Origin: Promicromonospora sp042731755
GTDB lineage: Bacteria > Actinomycetota > Actinomycetes > Actinomycetales > Cellulomonadaceae
Length of the DNA stretch: 64,000 bases
Reading direction: 5' to 3'
Assembly (NCBI RefSeq): GCF_042731755.1
Contig: NZ_JBHWLR010000003.1
Span: 186,001 to 250,000 of the forward strand
A program made the translations under genes and the position numbers. Below the pieces are notes generated by a model that was not told the origin of the DNA, did not search any database, and saw nothing but the letters and a program-made list of their open reading frames with translations. Below are positions 35,314 through 42,685 of the stretch, piece by piece (position 1 is the first letter of the stretch; each line of letters begins with the position of its first letter).

Positions 35314-36692
35314 CCGAGCCGTTCGACGCCGTCGACCTGATCCGGGTCAAGCGCGACAACACGGAGTCGCTGACCGACGCCCAGATCGACTGGCTGGTCG
35401 ACGCCTACACGCGCGGCGCCGTGGCCGACGAGCAGATGTCCGCGATGACCATGGCGATCCTGCTCAACGGGATGACCCGGCAGGAGATCTCCCGGTGGAC
35501 CGCCGCGATGATCCGGTCCGGCGAGCGCATGTCGTTCTCCGCGCTCTCGCGGCCGACGGCGGACAAGCACTCCACCGGCGGCGTCGGCGACAAGATCACG
35601 CTGCCGCTGGCGCCCCTGGTCGCGGTGTTCGACGTCGCCGTGCCGCAGCTCTCGGGCCGCGGCCTGGGCCACACGGGCGGCACCCTGGACAAGCTGGAGG
35701 CCATCCCGGGCTGGCGGGCCTCGCTGACCAACGACGAGATGATGGCGCAGCTCGACTCCGTGGGCGCCGTCATCTGCGCCGCCGGCGCGGGCCTCGCCCC
35801 GGCCGACAAGAAGCTGTACGCGCTGCGGGACGTCACCGCGACCGTCGAGGCTATCCCGCTCATCGCGAGCTCGATCATGTCCAAGAAGATCGCCGAGGGC
35901 ACCGGCGCGCTGGTGCTCGACGTCAAGGTGGGCTCCGGCGCCTTCATGAAGACCCTGGAGAGCGCGCGCGAGCTCGCCCGCACCATGGTGGACCTCGGGA
36001 CCGACGCCGGGGTGCGCACCGTCGCCCTGGTCACGGACATGTCCGTGCCGCTCGGGCTGACCGCCGGCAACGCCCTGGAGGTGCGGGAGTCGCTGGAGGT
36101 GCTGTCGGGCGGCGGCCCGTCCGACGTCGTCGACCTGACCGTGGCGCTCGCCGTGGAGATGCTCGCCGCGGCGGACCGGCCCCGGTCGGAGGACGACGTG
36201 CGGGCCGCACTGGCCGACGGCCGTGCCATGGACAGGTGGCGGGCCATGATCGCCGCGCAGGGCGGCGACGTGGACGCGCCGCTGCCTGTCGCGAAGGAGA
36301 CCGAGACGGTGGTGGCGCCCGAGTCCGGCGTGCTCACCTCGCTCGACGCGTACGCGGTGGGCGTGGCGGTCCGGCGCCTGGGCGCGGGCCGCGCCCGCAA
36401 GGAGGACGAGGTCCAGGCGGCGGCCGGCATCGAGATCCACGTGAAGCCGGGCGAGGAGGTGACCGCCGGGCAGCCCCTGCTGACCCTGCACACCGACACG
36501 CCCGAGCGGTTCGCCCGGGCCCGCGAGGCGCTCGACGGCGGATGGTCCGTGGACCCGGCCGGCAACGGCGTGCTGGGCGGGGCCCTCGGGGGTGCCGCCG
36601 GCGCGCTGGCGAGCATGGACATGGGGGCCGGCGCGCTGGTCGGGGCTGCCCTGGCGTCGCAGGGATCGGTGGTGCTCGACCGCATCGTCTGA
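35310..36692 (+). CDS. deoA: Thymidine/pyrimidine-nucleoside phosphorylase
   Basis: 460 residues; ATG overlaps the cdd stop (ATGA). Phosphorolyses (deoxy)uridine or thymidine to base plus (deoxy)ribose-1-P. The phosphate/substrate sites are KHSTGGVGDK and LSGRGLGHTGGTLDKLEAIPG, the family signature; KVGSGAFMK contributes to the pyrimidine site. The C-terminal alpha/beta domain has EIHVKPGEEVTAGQPL. Full length. Confidence 0.96.
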   Translation: MTEPFDAVDLIRVKRDNTESLTDAQIDWLVDAYTRGAVADEQMSAMTMAILLNGMTRQEISRWTAAMIRSGERMSFSALSRPTADKHSTGGVGDKITLPLAPLVAVFDVAVPQLSGRGLGHTGGTLDKLEAIPGWRASLTNDEMMAQLDSVGAVICAAGAGLAPADKKLYALRDVTATVEAIPLIASSIMSKKIAEGTGALVLDVKVGSGAFMKTLESARELARTMVDLGTDAGVRTVALVTDMSVPLGLTAGNALEVRESLEVLSGGGPSDVVDLTVALAVEMLAAADRPRSEDDVRAALADGRAMDRWRAMIAAQGGDVDAPLPVAKETETVVAPESGVLTSLDAYAVGVAVRRLGAGRARKEDEVQAAAGIEIHVKPGEEVTAGQPLLTLHTDTPERFARAREALDGGWSVDPAGNGVLGGALGGAAGALASMDMGAGALVGAALASQGSVVLDRIV

Positions 36693-36749
36693 GGTGGGAG
36701 GTAGTTTTCACCCACCGGAAGCGGGCCGGTAGCGATCTTCAGCGTGGCG

Positions 36750-36768
36750 GTCCGGCGAGTCGCCGGAC
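36750..36768 (+). terminator. Hairpin after deoA
   Basis: GTCCGGC (36750-36756) pairs with GCCGGAC (36762-36768) around GAGTC, 58 nt after the deoA stop and just upstream of a -10 for the next gene. Confidence 0.45.
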
Positions 36769-36775
36769 GTCGGCT

Positions 36776-36781
36776 TAGCCT
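36776..36781 (+). promoter_or_regulatory. -10 element TAGCCT, leaderless C39-like gene
   Basis: TAGCCT is followed by 7 nt (GACGAAC) and the GTG at 36789. No Shine-Dalgarno is seen. Confidence 0.4.
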
Positions 36782-36788
36782 GACGAAC

Positions 36789-37706
36789 GTGCAGTCGACA
36801 ATGCGCCTTTCGTCCCTGCTCGGTGCGATGCGTGCATTCGCCGGGCCCGTCCCCGCGCCGCCGCCGCGCGGCCGCTTCGAGCGCCCCGCCATCCCGGACG
36901 ACGTCGAGCGCCGGCTGGAGTCGGTGACGTCCCGCGCCCGGCGGTCCGTCCTGGACCCGCTCGGGCGCGAGCGCGGCACCGGGACCGTCGGCTTCCCCCG
37001 GCGGCTGAACCTCCCGTCCCTGGACGGCGAGACCGCCGCCGCCGTGCAGGTCGACGAGACCACGTGCGGGTCGGCCGTGCTCGCGATGCTCGGGCTGGCC
37101 GGCGACCCGCGGGCGGCCCTCCGGATCGCCGGTGACGACCCCGCGGCGCGGTTCGTGCGGCTGCAGCACGCCGTCCAGGCGGCCACGAACCGGCACGGGC
37201 TGGTCGTGGCGAGCTGGCCGCGCACCTACGGCACGCCGCCGTGGGGCGCCGCGCGGTTCGCCAGCTACGGCGGCGTGCGCTACACCCACCGGGTCGCGGG
37301 CTCCCGGGGGCTGCTGGAGGCGGCGGTCGAGGCCGCCCGCGCCGGCGTCCCGGTGCCCCTGTACACGGGCGGCGACGTGACGAGCGGGTGGGACGCCGCC
37401 GTCCCGCGCCACGTGGTGCTGCTCACCCTGGCCGACGGCGAGGGGACCGAGGGCAACGCGGTGATCTACGAGCCGTCCGGGGCGGGCCTGCACACCGTCC
37501 CGGTGGCCGTGCTGCTCGACCCGCCGCCCGCCCCGTCGCGGGAGGCCGAGACGCAGCAGACCACGGGGGACCGCACGGCCGCGCGCGTCCGCAAGGCGCT
37601 GACCGCGGCGCTCGGCGGCTGGCCGCACGTGACCTGGGTGGTGCTGCCGGAGCGCGCGGGGCGGTGGCAGGGCGGCGGGGCCGGGGAGACGATGGAAGAC
37701 CACTGA
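36789..37706 (+). CDS. Unknown protein with papain/C39-like cysteine-peptidase features
   Basis: 305 residues from GTG 36789 (ATG 36801 also possible). Residues around VQVDETTCGSAVLAMLGLAG match the Q-x(4-5)-C-G-x(5)-M start of C39/papain-fold domains, with candidate catalytic Cys; VPRHVVLLTL supplies a possible His and VIYEPSGAGLH the acidic residue. There is no obvious signal peptide or membrane helix in the N-terminal ~75 residues, which are basic and Pro-rich. It is encoded between deoA and add, but with its own promoter. Peptidase activity is inference; it may be a non-catalytic relative. Confidence 0.72.
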   Translation: MQSTMRLSSLLGAMRAFAGPVPAPPPRGRFERPAIPDDVERRLESVTSRARRSVLDPLGRERGTGTVGFPRRLNLPSLDGETAAAVQVDETTCGSAVLAMLGLAGDPRAALRIAGDDPAARFVRLQHAVQAATNRHGLVVASWPRTYGTPPWGAARFASYGGVRYTHRVAGSRGLLEAAVEAARAGVPVPLYTGGDVTSGWDAAVPRHVVLLTLADGEGTEGNAVIYEPSGAGLHTVPVAVLLDPPPAPSREAETQQTTGDRTAARVRKALTAALGGWPHVTWVVLPERAGRWQGGGAGETMEDH

Positions 37707-37748
37707 CGGGCGGCCCCTTCCGGGCTTCCCGTCGCAGAGGAGGCCCTG

Positions 37749-37958
37749 ATGAGCACGCTGCCCGGTCCCGACTCCTGGCGTGACGCCGGTCTGGACCCGC
37801 CCCCGGACGCCGACGTCGACACCACGCACGAGCCCGACGAGTACGTCCCGGACGCGCCCCGCCCGGACAGCGACGGCGACGCCGCCGAGGCCGACGTCGT
37901 CCAGCAGGCCCTGGACGCCCTCGCGGACGAGGACGACGAGAGCCCCGGCGCCGGCTGA
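37749..37958 (+). CDS. Small acidic hypothetical protein (69 aa)
   Basis: ATG follows GAGGAGG with 7-nt spacing, a strong ribosome site. The product is rich in Asp/Glu/Pro (MSTLPGPDSWRDAGLDPPPD then an Asp/Glu tract) with a short central helix VVQQALDALADEDDE. Nothing suggests a membrane or enzyme. It lies 42 nt after the C39-like gene and is likely cotranscribed with it; a partner or inhibitor role is possible but unsupported. Confidence 0.65.
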   Translation: MSTLPGPDSWRDAGLDPPPDADVDTTHEPDEYVPDAPRPDSDGDAAEADVVQQALDALADEDDESPGAG

Positions 37959-37980
37959 CGCCGGTGTCGGTGCCGGACGG

Positions 37981-37986
37981 TAGGTT
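37981..37986 (+). promoter_or_regulatory. -10 element TAGGTT, leaderless add
   Basis: TAGGTT is followed by 6 nt (GTCAGC) and the add ATG at 37993. Confidence 0.45.
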
Positions 37987-37992
37987 GTCAGC

Positions 37993-39147
37993 ATGACCAC
38001 GCAAGACCACGGGGCGCGCCCCGGCGAGGCGCTGATCCGCGCCCTGCCCAAGGTAGTGCTCCACGACCACCTCGACGGGGGCCTGCGGCCACAGACCGTC
38101 CTCGAGCTCGCGGACGCCGCCGGGCACGAGCTGCCCGCGACCGACGCCGACTCCCTCGCCGCCTGGTTCCGCGACGCGGCCGACTCCGGCACGCTGGTGC
38201 GGTACATCGAGACCTTCGAGCACACCATCGCCGTCATGCAGACGGCCGACAACCTGGCCCGGGTCGCCCGCGAGGCGGTGCTCGACCTCGCCGCCGACGG
38301 CGTCGTGTACGCCGAGCAGCGCTGGGCGCCCGAGCAGCACCTGCGGGGCGGGCTGTCGCTCGGCGAGGCCGTCGAGGCGGTGCAGGCCGGGATCGACGAC
38401 GGCATCGCGGCCGCCGCGGCCGGCGGCCACATCATCCGGGTCGGCCAGCTCGTCGGCGCGATGCGCCAGGCCGACCGCTGGCAGGAGGTCGCCGACCTCG
38501 CCGTCGCCTACCGGGACCGCGGCGTGGTCGGGTTCGACATCGCGGGGCCCGAGGACGGGTTCCTGCCGTCGCGCCACCTCGGGATCTGGCGCTTCCTCGC
38601 CGAGCACGACGTGCCCGTGACCATCCACGCCGGCGAGGCCGCCGGCCTCGACTCCATCGGACAGGCCGTGCACCTCGGGCAGGCGGACCGCCTGGGCCAC
38701 GGCGCGCGGATCATCGACGACATCGCCTTCGTGACCGACGAGCACGACCCGGCCGACGGCGCGCTCTCGGCCGACGGCCGCGGCGGCTCGGCCGACCTCG
38801 GCCGTCTCGCGCACTGGGTGCGCGACCACCAGATCCCGCTCGAGCTGTGCCCCGTGTCGAACCTGCAGACGGGCGTCGCCGACTCGATCGCGACGCACCC
38901 GATCACCCGCCTCAAGGAGCTGGACTTCGCCGTCACGCTCAACACGGACAACCGCCTCATGTCCCGCACGTCGATGACGCACGAGATGAAGCTGCTCGTC
39001 GACGAGGCCGGCTGGACGATCGACGACCTCGTCGACGTCACCGTCACCGCCGCCTGGGGTGCCTTCATGCACCACGACGAGCGCCGCGACCTGGTCGACC
39101 AGGTCATCATGCCCGGATTCCAGAAAGTCGAAGGTGCCCTCGTATGA
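37993..39147 (+). CDS. add: Adenosine deaminase
   Basis: 384 residues; deaminates (deoxy)adenosine to (deoxy)inosine. Zinc and catalytic residues: HDHLDGGL near residue 17-23, TIHAGEAAG, LGHGARI and LNTDNRLMS. The last replaces the TDDP of the eukaryotic enzyme, as in actinobacterial members. Its stop overlaps deoC (ATGA), tying purine and deoxyribose steps together. Confidence 0.95.
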   Translation: MTTQDHGARPGEALIRALPKVVLHDHLDGGLRPQTVLELADAAGHELPATDADSLAAWFRDAADSGTLVRYIETFEHTIAVMQTADNLARVAREAVLDLAADGVVYAEQRWAPEQHLRGGLSLGEAVEAVQAGIDDGIAAAAAGGHIIRVGQLVGAMRQADRWQEVADLAVAYRDRGVVGFDIAGPEDGFLPSRHLGIWRFLAEHDVPVTIHAGEAAGLDSIGQAVHLGQADRLGHGARIIDDIAFVTDEHDPADGALSADGRGGSADLGRLAHWVRDHQIPLELCPVSNLQTGVADSIATHPITRLKELDFAVTLNTDNRLMSRTSMTHEMKLLVDEAGWTIDDLVDVTVTAAWGAFMHHDERRDLVDQVIMPGFQKVEGALV

Positions 39148-39902
39148 CCGCACAGACCCACGCGCCGCAGCCCGCCCGGGTGCCGCGCGACAAGGCGGCC
39201 CTCGCCGCGTTCGTGGACCACACCCTGCTCAAGCCGGAGACCATGGCCGCCGACGTCGCCGCGCTCGTCGAGGAGGGCGCCGACCTCGGCGTCTACTCGG
39301 TGTGCGTCTCGCCGTCGTTCGTGTCGCTCGCCGTCGAGGTCGCCGCCGGGCGGCTCGCCGTCGCGACGGTGTGCGGGTTCCCGTCCGGCAAGCACATGAC
39401 CGACGTGAAGGCGTTCGAGGCGGCCCGCGCCGTGGCAGACGACGCCGACGAGGTCGACATGGTGATCGACGTCGGCACCGCGCGCGCCGGCCGGTTCGAC
39501 GTGGTGGAGGCCGACATCGCCGCGGTCCGCGCTGCCGTGCAGCCCGGCCGCATCCTCAAGGTGATCATCGAGTCCGCCGCCCTCACCGACGAGCAGATCG
39601 TGGGCGCGTGCAAGGCGGCCGAGGCCGCCGGCGCCGACTTCGTCAAGACCTCCACGGGCTTCCACCCGGCCGGCGGCGCCTCGGTGCACGCCGTCTCGCT
39701 CATGGCGCGGACCGTGGGCGCGGCGGGCGGCGGCCGGCTCGGGGTCAAGGCCTCGGGCGGCATCCGGGACCTCGACACGGCGCTCGCGATGATCGAGGCG
39801 GGCGCCACCCGCCTGGGCCTGTCGGGCACTGCCTCGGTCCTGGCGGGCTTCGACCGGGACGGGTCCGCCCCCGCACCGGCCGCCGCCCCGATCGACTACT
39901 GA
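39144..39902 (+). CDS. deoC: Deoxyribose-phosphate aldolase
   Basis: 252 residues, class I aldolase splitting 2-deoxyribose-5-P into acetaldehyde and glyceraldehyde-3-P. FVDHTLLKPETM is the N-terminal motif; Schiff-base Lys in DFVKTSTGFHPAGGA; second lysine in LGVKASGGIRDLDTA. ATG overlaps the add TGA. It completes a route for the sugar of imported deoxynucleosides (phosphopentomutase is not in this window). Sequence after its stop is of doubtful quality. Confidence 0.96.
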   Translation: MTAQTHAPQPARVPRDKAALAAFVDHTLLKPETMAADVAALVEEGADLGVYSVCVSPSFVSLAVEVAAGRLAVATVCGFPSGKHMTDVKAFEAARAVADDADEVDMVIDVGTARAGRFDVVEADIAAVRAAVQPGRILKVIIESAALTDEQIVGACKAAEAAGADFVKTSTGFHPAGGASVHAVSLMARTVGAAGGGRLGVKASGGIRDLDTALAMIEAGATRLGLSGTASVLAGFDRDGSAPAPAAAPIDY

Positions 39903-40028
39903 TCGCTGAGTGCTGGGGGGTTTTTTTTCTCTGGGTTTTAGGGGAAAAAACACCCCAGAACCACCAACGTGGGGGGGGGGTGCCCGGGGGGGGGGGGGTG
40001 GGGGGCCTGCCCTCCCACGGCAGGGGCG
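39903..40028. other. Low-complexity, probably unreliable sequence; terminator remnant at 40006-40024
   Basis: Between convergent genes: a T-run and A-run pair, then G-runs of 10, 12 and 6 bases. A real hairpin, CCTGCC (40006-40011) with GGCAGG (40019-40024), stands at the right end, next to the hydrolase stop. The homopolymer stretch starts exactly where a polymerase reading leftward would leave this hairpin, the same pattern as at 10531-10749 but without Ns. No gene. Confidence 0.65.
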
Positions 40029-40889
40029 TCAGAGCGACGCCGTCAGAAACGCCCGGACCAGCGGGACCACCTCGTCGAGCGCGCTCTCCAGGAGGAAGTG
40101 GCCGCCGTCCAGGAGGTGCACCTGCGCGGCCGGCAGGTCGGCGGTGAAGGCGCGTGCGCCGTCCGGCCCGAAGACCGGGTCGCCCTCGCCCCAGACGGCC
40201 AGCAGGGGCACCTGGCTGTCCCGGAACCACCGCTGCACCTCGGGGTACAGCGGTGGGTTGGTGGCGTAGTCGCGGAACAGTGCGATCTGCACCAGGTCGT
40301 TGCCGGGCCGGGACAGCAGCGCGTGGTCGAGCGTCCAGGTGACGGGGTCCACCAGGGTCTCGTCGGCCACGCCGGTGAGGTACTGGAAGCGCGTCAGGTC
40401 CAGCGTCAGGGCCTGGCGCACCCCCGCCTCGGTCTCCGGTGTCTCCCGCTCCCAGAAAGCCCGCACGGCCGAGAAGAACTCCGGCTGGAGCCCCTTCTCG
40501 TACGCGTTGCCGTTCTGGCTGATCACCGCGGTGACCGCCGTCGGGTCGCGCAGGGCGAGCCGCCACCCGACGGGCGCGCCGTAGTCCTGGACGTAGACGG
40601 CGTACCGGCGGACGCCGAGCTGGTCGAGCAGGCCGGCGGTCAGGTCCGCGAGCGCGTCGAACGAGTAGGCGAACTCGTCCGCGGGCGGGGCGTCCGAGAG
40701 CCCGAAGCCCAGCAGGTCGGGCGCCACGAGGTGCCACCTGTCGGCCAGCCGCGGGATCAGGTCGCGGAACATGAACGAGCTGCTCGGGAAGCCGTGCAGC
40801 AGCACGAGCGTCGGGGCGTCGGGCGGCCCTGCCTCGCGGTAGAACAGCCGCCGGCCCTCGACGAGGGCGTACCGGTGGTGCGTCGTCAT
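40029..40889 (-). CDS. Alpha/beta-hydrolase, epoxide hydrolase / haloalkane dehalogenase-like
   Basis: 286 residues. HGFPSSSFMFRDLIP is the oxyanion-hole motif; VYVQDYGAPVGWRLAL carries Asp at the nucleophile elbow, as in dehalogenases and epoxide hydrolases; LLDGGHFLLES supplies the terminal His. The cap region is rich in Trp/Phe. The substrate is unknown. ATG at 40889 overlaps the stop of the next gene upstream (ATGA), so the two hydrolases are coexpressed. Confidence 0.87.
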   Translation of the reverse strand: MTTHHRYALVEGRRLFYREAGPPDAPTLVLLHGFPSSSFMFRDLIPRLADRWHLVAPDLLGFGLSDAPPADEFAYSFDALADLTAGLLDQLGVRRYAVYVQDYGAPVGWRLALRDPTAVTAVISQNGNAYEKGLQPEFFSAVRAFWERETPETEAGVRQALTLDLTRFQYLTGVADETLVDPVTWTLDHALLSRPGNDLVQIALFRDYATNPPLYPEVQRWFRDSQVPLLAVWGEGDPVFGPDGARAFTADLPAAQVHLLDGGHFLLESALDEVVPLVRAFLTASL

Positions 40890-41710
40890 GACCGGATGAA
40901 CGCCAGCAGGTCGGCGTTGATCGTCTCCGCATGCGTCGTCGGCATGCCGTGCGGGAACCCCGGGTAGGACTTCAGCGTCCCGTTCTGCACCAGCTTCGCG
41001 GTCCGGGGTGCCGTGTCGACGTAGGTGACGATCTGGTCGTCCTCGCCGTGCATGACCAGCACGGGCACGCTGATCTTCGCCAGGTCCTCGCTGTAGTCCT
41101 CGCGCACGAAGGCGAAGACGCAGTCGTGCTGGGCGTTGGCGGCGCCCATCATGGCCTGGCGCCACCAGTTGTCGACGACCGCGTCGACGGTCTCGGTCCC
41201 GGGGCGGTTGAAGCCGTAGAACGGGCCGGCCGGCAGCTCCCGGAAGAACGTCGCCCGGCTGGCCGCGAGCGCGGTCTGAAAGCCCGCGTACACGGACGGC
41301 GGGACGCCGTCGGGGATGGTGTCGGACTGCACGGTCGAGGGGGTGACCGCGCTCATCAGCACGACCTTCGCCACGCGGTCCTCCCCGTGCCGACCGAGGT
41401 AGCGCGCCACCTCGCCCCCGCCCGCGGAGTGCCCGACGTGGACCGCGTCGCGCAGGTCGAGGTGCTCGACGAGTGCCGCCAGGTCGTCGGCGTAGTGGTC
41501 CATGTCGTGCCCGTCCGCGGGCTGGGCGGAGCGGCCGTGACCGCGCCGGTCGTGGGCGATGACGCGGAACCCCTGGTCCTTGAAGAACAGGAGCTGGTTG
41601 TCCCAGTCGTCGGCGGACAGGGGCCAGCCGTGGCTGAAGACGATCGGCTGCCCGGAGCCCCAGTCCTTGTAGTAGATCTCGGTGCCGTCCGGGGTGGTGA
41701 ACGTGCTCAT
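40886..41710 (-). CDS. Alpha/beta-hydrolase, cofactor-free haloperoxidase-like
   Basis: 274 residues. VFSHGWPLSADDWDNQLLFF, nucleophile elbow HVGHSAGGGEVARY (Ser98 region), VLVMHGEDDQIV (Asp) and GFPHGMPTTHAE (His) match the chloroperoxidase F / arylesterase group of cofactor-free perhydrolases. Typical length. It lies downstream of a tandem-repeat tract and is coupled to the dehalogenase-like gene. The physiological reaction is unknown; ester or peracid hydrolysis is likely. Confidence 0.9.
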   Translation of the reverse strand: MSTFTTPDGTEIYYKDWGSGQPIVFSHGWPLSADDWDNQLLFFKDQGFRVIAHDRRGHGRSAQPADGHDMDHYADDLAALVEHLDLRDAVHVGHSAGGGEVARYLGRHGEDRVAKVVLMSAVTPSTVQSDTIPDGVPPSVYAGFQTALAASRATFFRELPAGPFYGFNRPGTETVDAVVDNWWRQAMMGAANAQHDCVFAFVREDYSEDLAKISVPVLVMHGEDDQIVTYVDTAPRTAKLVQNGTLKSYPGFPHGMPTTHAETINADLLAFIRS

Positions 41711-41731
41711 GGTCGTGTCTCTCTCTTCGTT

Positions 41732-41791
41732 CGGTGCGTGCTGTGCGGTGCGTGCTGCTGGAGTGCGTGCTGCCGGAGTGCGTGCTGCTTG
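41732..41791. repeat. Tandem repeat of ~15 bp (GTGCGTGCTGCYGGA)
   Basis: About four degenerate copies of a 15-bp unit (GTGCGTGCTG followed by variable 4-5 nt) fill most of the 91-bp gap between two hydrolase genes. On the minus strand it lies directly before the downstream start, separated from it only by an AGAGAGAGACACGACC stretch. Confidence 0.7.
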
Positions 41792-41801
41792 GGTACTCTC
41801 G

Positions 41802-42593
41802 TCACAGCCCCCGGCGGGCGAGCCAGTCGAGGGAGGCGTCGGCGAGCGTGCGCCAGCCGTTGTCGAAGGCGGCGCTGTGGCCGCGCCCGGGGTACTCGAC
41901 GAGCTCGGTGTCCGCGCTGGAGGCGGAGTAGAGGCGGTAGGCCGCCCGGACGACGACGGCGGGCACGGTGTGGTCCTTGCCCGCGGCCACGAGCAGCAGG
42001 GGCCCGCGGTCGGCGCGACGGGTGTCGACCGTGGTGGGCGCGTGGGGCGTGAAGTTGGCGGACGACGCCTCGAACAGCGGGCGGCCCGGCCCCGGGATCG
42101 CGAACCGCTGGTGCAGCTGGTCGGACTCGGTGCGGGACAGGGCGTTGCCGAAGGAGTAGGCGAACTGCTTGCCGGTCAGGGCCACGGTCCGGCGCTTGTT
42201 CCGCGGGTCGGACAGCACCGGGAAGCTGGAGCGCAGCAGGCTCAGCGGCAGGACACGGATCCCCTTGACGGGTGCCGGCGAGATCGCCACGGCGGCCACG
42301 GCCTGGCCGCGTTCGAGCAGCTTCTGGGCGACGAGTCCCCCGAAGGAGTGCCCGACGACGATCGGTGGTGCCCCCAGCGTGGCGAGCGTCTCGCTGTAGG
42401 CGTCGGTGATCCGGTCGACCCCGACGTCGGCCATCCCGGCCGGGTCGGAGCGCGTGGCGGCGGGTGTGTCGTAGTCGCCGGGCCAGCCCGGTGCGAGGGT
42501 CTCGTACCCCTCCTTGGCGAAGTGCTCCTGCCAGGGTTCCCAGGACGTCGAGTGGATCCACAGGCCATGTACGAACACGACGTGCCGTTTCAT
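41802..42593 (-). CDS. Alpha/beta-hydrolase
   Basis: 263 residues. MKRHVVFVHGLWIHSTSWEP (oxyanion hole), VVGHSFGGLVAQKLLER (Ser elbow), LLLVAAGKDHTVPA (Asp) and EYPGRGHSAAFDNG (His) complete the triad. The substrate is unknown. It is the first of three hydrolases on this strand. Its leader contains the perfect palindrome GGAACGTTCC (42613-42622) and a TAGCGT -10 (42633-42638 on this strand). Confidence 0.88.
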   Translation of the reverse strand: MKRHVVFVHGLWIHSTSWEPWQEHFAKEGYETLAPGWPGDYDTPAATRSDPAGMADVGVDRITDAYSETLATLGAPPIVVGHSFGGLVAQKLLERGQAVAAVAISPAPVKGIRVLPLSLLRSSFPVLSDPRNKRRTVALTGKQFAYSFGNALSRTESDQLHQRFAIPGPGRPLFEASSANFTPHAPTTVDTRRADRGPLLLVAAGKDHTVPAVVVRAAYRLYSASSADTELVEYPGRGHSAAFDNGWRTLADASLDWLARRGL

Positions 42594-42685
42594 CGCTCAC
42601 CCCATCGCAGAAGGAACGTTCCGACGGGGTCGACGCTAGGTCCGTCCTGTTGACGGCCAGTAGATCGGGAGTGGATCCGCGCTGG

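Noticed and set aside
40029..42593. The three hydrolases as one degradation pathway
   Set aside because: They share only the fold; no common substrate, oxygenase or ring-cleavage gene is present, so a joint pathway is not claimed.
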